A stretch of DNA of 64,000 nucleotides. Origin: Acuticoccus kalidii. GTDB taxonomy: Bacteria > Pseudomonadota > Alphaproteobacteria > Rhizobiales > Amorphaceae. A model generated the notes under the pieces. That model saw only the letters and a list, made by a program, of their open reading frames with translations. It had not been told where the DNA came from and did not search any database. The translations under genes and the position numbers were made by a program. Of the stretch, positions 60,891 to 64,000 are shown piece after piece (position 1 is the first letter of the stretch; each line of letters begins with the position of its first letter). The stretch lies in NCBI RefSeq assembly GCF_021556395.1, contig NZ_JAKGCS010000008.1:174398-238397 (forward strand). The letters are read 5' to 3'.

Positions 60891-61309
60891 GGCCCGTCCC
60901 CCGGCATCTTGCCGAGCGCCCGCAGCAGGTCCGCCCGCATCGCGGCCACGTCGCGACAGGCCTGCTTGAGATCGGCTTCCGTTTCCGGCGTGACGGGAAG
61001 CGAGCCGGTATGCACCGCCCTGGCAAGCTGATTGAGGTTCGCGGAAAGCCGCGACTGCCCCAAAGCGCCCAGGACCCGCCCGAGGGACTCATGATCCTTC
61101 ACCGGGCTCGCGCCGCGCCGCTTGCGCGGCGAAGCCTCATCCCCGAACAGCCGGTCCCGGATATAGGCCCCAACCGGCTTGCGGCCCGCATCGGCCAGCA
61201 GCCGCGCCCGCTCCTCATGCGTCAGCCGCAGAGAGAACGGCGCAGGGTACTTGCCCTTGCCCTCGGTTTTGGAGGCTAACCTATTGAAATCATGCAGAAG
61301 GCTGGTCAT
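60887..61309 (-). CDS. mobC: MobC-like relaxosome accessory protein
   Basis: The 140-residue protein has the MobC pattern: SLRLTHEERARLLADAGRKPVGAYIRDRLFG (a ribbon-helix-helix-like DNA-binding start), then a helical part LGALGQSRLSANLNQLARAVHTG and ACRDVAAMRADLL. MobC proteins help the relaxase melt oriT. It is translationally coupled to the relaxase gene. Its start lies 20 bp inside the end of the neighbouring recombinase frame, showing how close it is to the element's right boundary. An oriT would be expected just upstream, in 61310-61405. Confidence 0.88.
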   Translation of the reverse strand: MTSLLHDFNRLASKTEGKGKYPAPFSLRLTHEERARLLADAGRKPVGAYIRDRLFGDEASPRKRRGASPVKDHESLGRVLGALGQSRLSANLNQLARAVHTGSLPVTPETEADLKQACRDVAAMRADLLRALGKMPGDGP

Positions 61310-62803
61310 GGCCGCACCGCAAGCCCTCAGGGCCTAGCTGTGCGAGATGGCGCTCCCATTCATCCAGCACCTCGAAAAGAGAGTTCGAACTTTCTCCGTC
61401 GAGGTGCGCCATCTCGCAATTGTTGATGGAAAATCCGCCTAAGGCCTTGAATGGAAATGCCAAATTCGGGGTTCGAAGTCCCTGTTTCCGGCAGTAGGCG
61501 ACAGGCTCCAAAAAGGCGAGCCGAAGCACCGTTCTCTTGCCGATCAGATCGGTAGTTTTCCAAATATCCCAAGGACTTGAGAGAAACCGCAGGGCGAGTT
61601 CGAACGACTCTTCCAGGGTAAGCCTCGGCTTGCCGTTCGCGGCGAGCCGTTCCTCGGCGACCGCCTTCTCACGCTCCAGCCTGGAAATCCGCTTCTCATA
61701 GGCGGCGATTACCGACGCGTTGCCCGATTCGACAATGCGGTCGAGCAGGGTCTCGATCTGTTTTTCGAGCCCGGCGATATTCGCCTTTAGCATCTTCCCC
61801 GCCTGGTTCGCCTGGGCGATGCGCATGTCCCAGGGGTCCTTGAACATGGCGCGGACAAGCCCGAACAGCGTCTCGGATGGCTGAAGCCCCTGCAGGACGC
61901 CCTCGAATGCGCCCTCGATCTCCTCGCGCTTCACCGACTTGCGGTAGCTCGCGCAGCCCTTCGTCGGGCACAGATAGTACGGATGTCTTTTGCCAGTATG
62001 GCTCTTTGACCAGCAGGCCGAGAGCGGCTTGTCGCAGTCGGCGCAGAGGATGAAGCCCCGCAGCGGAGAATCGGCATTGATATCCTTGCGCGCCGGAGCT
62101 TTGGCCGTGCTTTTCAGCCACGCCTGGATCTTTTCGAAGGTCTCGAAGCTGATGAGCCCTTCGTGTTTCCCCTTGCGCAGGCCGATCCCCCAATTCGGTG
62201 CCTGAACATACCCGGCGTAAACAGGACGCGTCAGCATTTCGAAGATCCGTTGATTCCGGATCTCGCCGTTCGGCAGGTCCTTCGGGAACGTCGGCTGGCG
62301 CTCCAGAAAGCGCTTCACTTCCACTGGTGCGGCGAAGCGGCCCGAGGCATAGCCTTCCAGCGCCTCTTGCAAAGCCGAAGCGTTCGGCTCGTCCCGGACG
62401 AGCAGCTTCCCATTCCCGCTCGACCGTTCGTAGCGGTAGCCGACCGGGGCCTGAAACACCCAATAGCCGTTCTGGACCCGCGCGCGCATACGGTTGACGG
62501 TCTGCTCGCCATTCTTCTGGCGCTGGTGCTGTGACACCGATGCCAGCAGGTTCTCGACGAGCTGGGAGTCCGAGTCCTCTTTGAATTCGACGGATGGGCT
62601 GACGAGGACGCCGCCAGCCTCCATGATTTTCATCCGCAGCTCGAAATGCGCCATCAGCCCGCGCGCAAGGCGGCTGATATCGTCGATTATGACGGCGTGC
62701 GATCCGCCGGGCTGCCCGCTCAGATAGTCGAGCATCGCCTGCATGCCGGGCCGCGAGGTCAGGCTTCCCGACGTATCGTCGCGGAAGACCTGCGCAACCT
62801 CGT
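61290..62803 (-). pseudogene. Large serine recombinase interrupted by an IS (copy 2)
   Basis: The frame holds part of the resolvase domain (EVAQVFRDDTSGSLTSRPGM, VIIDDISRLARGL), the recombinase domain, zinc ribbon (CADCDKPLSACWS, CPTKGCASYRKS) and coiled coil. The first 50 or so residues, with the catalytic Ser, lie beyond the insertion at 62804. It is about 75% similar by eye to copy 1. The 3' end runs across the att core and overlaps the start of mobC by 20 bp. It marks the left end of a second tandem element whose remainder is outside the window. Confidence 0.88.
61341..61418. repeat. Inverted copies of the attachment core, right boundary
   Basis: TGCGAGATGGCGC at 61341-61353 is the exact complement of GCGCCATCTCGCA at 61406-61418; the latter repeats the core at 54000-54012. 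Between them lies the palindrome GAGTTCGAAC. The right copy is the probable attR/attL junction with a second element. The inverted extra copy is unexplained and may be part of oriT or a recombinase site. Confidence 0.65.
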
Positions 62804-62862
62804 TGACGTTGCCCCCTGAAGTGTCCTCGGTCTGAACTGGACTCCGTCGGAAGGAGACGGAG

Positions 62863-63129
62863 ATGAAGAAGAGTCGCTTCAGTGAGGAGCAGATCATCGC
62901 GGTGCTGAAGGAGCATTCGGCGGGGATCGGCGTGACAGAGCTGTGCCGCAAGCACGGGATCAGCGATGCGACCTTCTACACCTGGCGCAAGCGTTACGGC
63001 GGCATGGAGGTCTCGGACGCTAGGCGACTGAAGGCGCTGGAGGATGAGAACGCTCGCCTCAAGAAGCTTCTCGCCGAACAGATGCTCGATGTCGCGACGC
63101 TGAAAGACGCTCTGGGACAAAACTTCTGA
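62863..63129 (+). CDS. IS3-family transposase OrfA
   Basis: The 88-residue protein is the helix-turn-helix subunit: [42 protein letters not shown], then a leucine-zipper-like [18 protein letters not shown]. It follows a GGAGACGGAG site. Near its end ACAAAAC (63117-63123) can act as a slippery site for a -1 shift into orfB, giving the OrfAB transposase; the shifted frame reads [17 protein letters not shown]. Confidence 0.93.
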   Translation: MKKSRFSEEQIIAVLKEHSAGIGVTELCRKHGISDATFYTWRKRYGGMEVSDARRLKALEDENARLKKLLAEQMLDVATLKDALGQNF

Positions 63130-63152
63130 CGCCCGGCGCGCGGAGAGGCTTC

Positions 63153-63974
63153 GTGAGCTGGGCTATTGAGACGAAGGGATATTCCCAGCGGCGCGCCTGT
63201 GCGCTGATCGGGATGCATCCCAGGACCTACCTCTACCAGTCGCAGCGGTCGGACGACGCGGCCATGCGCGAACGGCTGAAGGCGCTAGCGAACGAGCGGC
63301 GCCGGTTCGGCTATCGGCGGCTGCACATCCTGTTGCGACGCGAAGGCATCGAGGTGAACCACAAGAAGCTGTTCCGCGTGTATCGGGAGGAACGGCTGAC
63401 CGTGCGGCGCCGGGGCGGCCGCAAACGTGCGATCGGAACACGCTCGCCGATGACGCTGCCGCAGGGACCGAACCAGCGCTGGAGCCTCGACTTCGTCTCC
63501 GACCAACTCAGCGACGGGCGTCGCTTCCGTGTGCTGGTCGTGGTCGATGACTTCACCCGCGAGTGTCTGGCGCTGGTCGTCGACACGTCCTTGTCGGGCG
63601 CCCGGGTGGCGCGAGAGCTCGACAGCCTCATCGCCCAGCGTGGCAAACCGCTGATGGTCGTTAGCGACAACGGCACGGAACTGACCTCCCGCGCCATCCT
63701 CGAATGGCAGGAGGATCGCCGCGTCGAGTGGCATTACATTGCCCCCGGCAAGCCGATGCAGAACGGGTTCGTCGAGAGCCTGAATGGCCGGTTCCGAGAC
63801 GAGTGCCTGAACGAGCACCTCTTCCGCAGCCTGCCGGCTGCTCGCCGCCTCATCGAGGAATGGCGGGCCGACTACAATCACGACCGCCCGCACACCAGCC
63901 TCGGCGGCCTCACCCCGAACGAGTTTGCAACCCGGTCCCGACAGGACCACAACACGAACAGAGTCCAGCTATGA
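63153..63974 (+). CDS. IS3-family transposase OrfB (integrase core)
   Basis: The 273-residue frame holds the DDE catalytic core: Asp in [11 protein letters not shown], Asp in [11 protein letters not shown] and Glu in [14 protein letters not shown], 35 residues apart as usual. The N-terminal [19 protein letters not shown] is the HTH_21-like part. It lies in the -1 frame relative to orfA; the frame is open back to about 63,120, so the active protein is expected to be the fused OrfAB. The gene appears intact. Confidence 0.93.
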   Translation: MSWAIETKGYSQRRACALIGMHPRTYLYQSQRSDDAAMRERLKALANERRRFGYRRLHILLRREGIEVNHKKLFRVYREERLTVRRRGGRKRAIGTRSPMTLPQGPNQRWSLDFVSDQLSDGRRFRVLVVVDDFTRECLALVVDTSLSGARVARELDSLIAQRGKPLMVVSDNGTELTSRAILEWQEDRRVEWHYIAPGKPMQNGFVESLNGRFRDECLNEHLFRSLPAARRLIEEWRADYNHDRPHTSLGGLTPNEFATRSRQDHNTNRVQL

Positions 63975-64000
63975 GCGGGGACACTTCGGGGGCAACGTCA

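Larger units (their letters stand above)
54000..61418. mobile_element. Mobilizable element integrated at tRNA-Arg, about 7.4 kb
   Basis: The segment between the two 13-bp direct repeats carries, from left, a decayed serine-recombinase gene, a nuclease-like gene, a possible HEPN gene, an ArdC-like gene, small unknown genes, a relaxase gene and mobC. There are no type IV secretion genes, so it can only be mobilised by a helper. Base composition is visibly more AT-rich than the chromosome between 55.1 and 56.7 kb. A second related recombinase gene begins at the right repeat, so another element follows in tandem. Confidence 0.8.
62804..64000 (+). mobile_element. IS3-family insertion sequence (IS407-like)
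   Basis: The terminal inverted repeats begin TGACGTTGCCCCC at 62804 and its complement GGGGGCAACGTCA at the window end; outer 13 bases match and the next 10 nearly so (GAAGTGTCC). The length of about 1.2 kb and the two overlapping genes orfA and orfB fit the IS407 group. The right end coincides with the window edge, so the target duplication cannot be checked. Confidence 0.88.

Noticed and set aside
61378..61412. A possible tRNA 3' end remnant (TTCGAAC followed by GCGCCA)
   Set aside because: The expected T-stem does not pair and no upstream cloverleaf part is visible; only the 13-bp att core is supported.
62798..62806. A target-site duplication for the IS
   Set aside because: The right flank is outside the window, and the matching bases at both ends are part of the inverted repeat.

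Overview
The window is very GC-rich chromosomal DNA with tightly packed operons, many GTG or TTG starts and many 1- or 4-base stop/start overlaps. The protein families point to an alphaproteobacterium, most likely Hyphomicrobiales or Rhodobacterales. Key indicators are an ScfR-type short-chain acyl regulator next to a solute-symporter histidine kinase, a DgcN/DgcA pair, class II DAHP synthase and a two-gene arylpyruvate oxidoreductase. The order is inferred from family content only.

Layout. 1-5.8 kb: end of a FUSC transporter, a secreted Ntn amidohydrolase, a LysR regulator divergent from two SDR genes, and a GntR/UTRA regulator. 5.9-7.9 kb: DgcA and DgcN, a probable D-glutamate catabolic pair. 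8.0-13.8 kb: a four-gene MCE lipid transporter whose 1038-residue MCE protein carries exact 96-residue repeats. 13.9-20.3 kb: a dipeptidase and a complete LivFGHM-type ABC transporter with its binding protein. 20.4-25.3 kb: divergent regulatory genes (ScfR-like regulator, lone receiver, small membrane protein, symporter-histidine kinase) with repeated CTGTAAAC motifs in the shared promoter region. 25.3-34.4 kb: phosphoglycolate phosphatase, DUF2059 protein, glutathione reductase, a GGCT-fold protein, class II DAHP synthase, a long intergenic region with hairpins, an SDR and a GGDEF protein with a decayed EAL domain. 34.5-42.5 kb: flavin reductase fused to a winged helix, a cysteine-less thiolase with a DUF35 partner, an aldolase, an aminotransferase, a GNAT and two parts of an amino-acid ABC transporter. 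43-53.8 kb: an aromatic or tryptophan-type catabolic cluster (cyclase-family hydrolase, FAD oxidoreductase, MarR, IorA/IorB, frameshifted alpha/beta hydrolase, PEP-mutase-family enzyme, kynureninase).

At 53,929 a tRNA-Arg(ACG) marks the start of accessory DNA. A mobilizable element of about 7.4 kb lies between 13-bp direct repeats at 54,000 and 61,406. It carries MobC, a relaxase, an ArdC-like protein, several uncharacterised genes, and a nuclease-like gene divergent from a possible HEPN gene. At each repeat the 3' end of a serine-recombinase gene runs across the repeat, so a second related element appears to begin at 61.4 kb. The first recombinase has lost its catalytic domain. The second is broken by an IS3-family insertion that fills the window from 62.8 kb to its end.

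The two most unusual loci are the exact 96-residue repeats of the MCE protein, and the tandem element with its chimeric nuclease/recombinase junction and possible defence pair.
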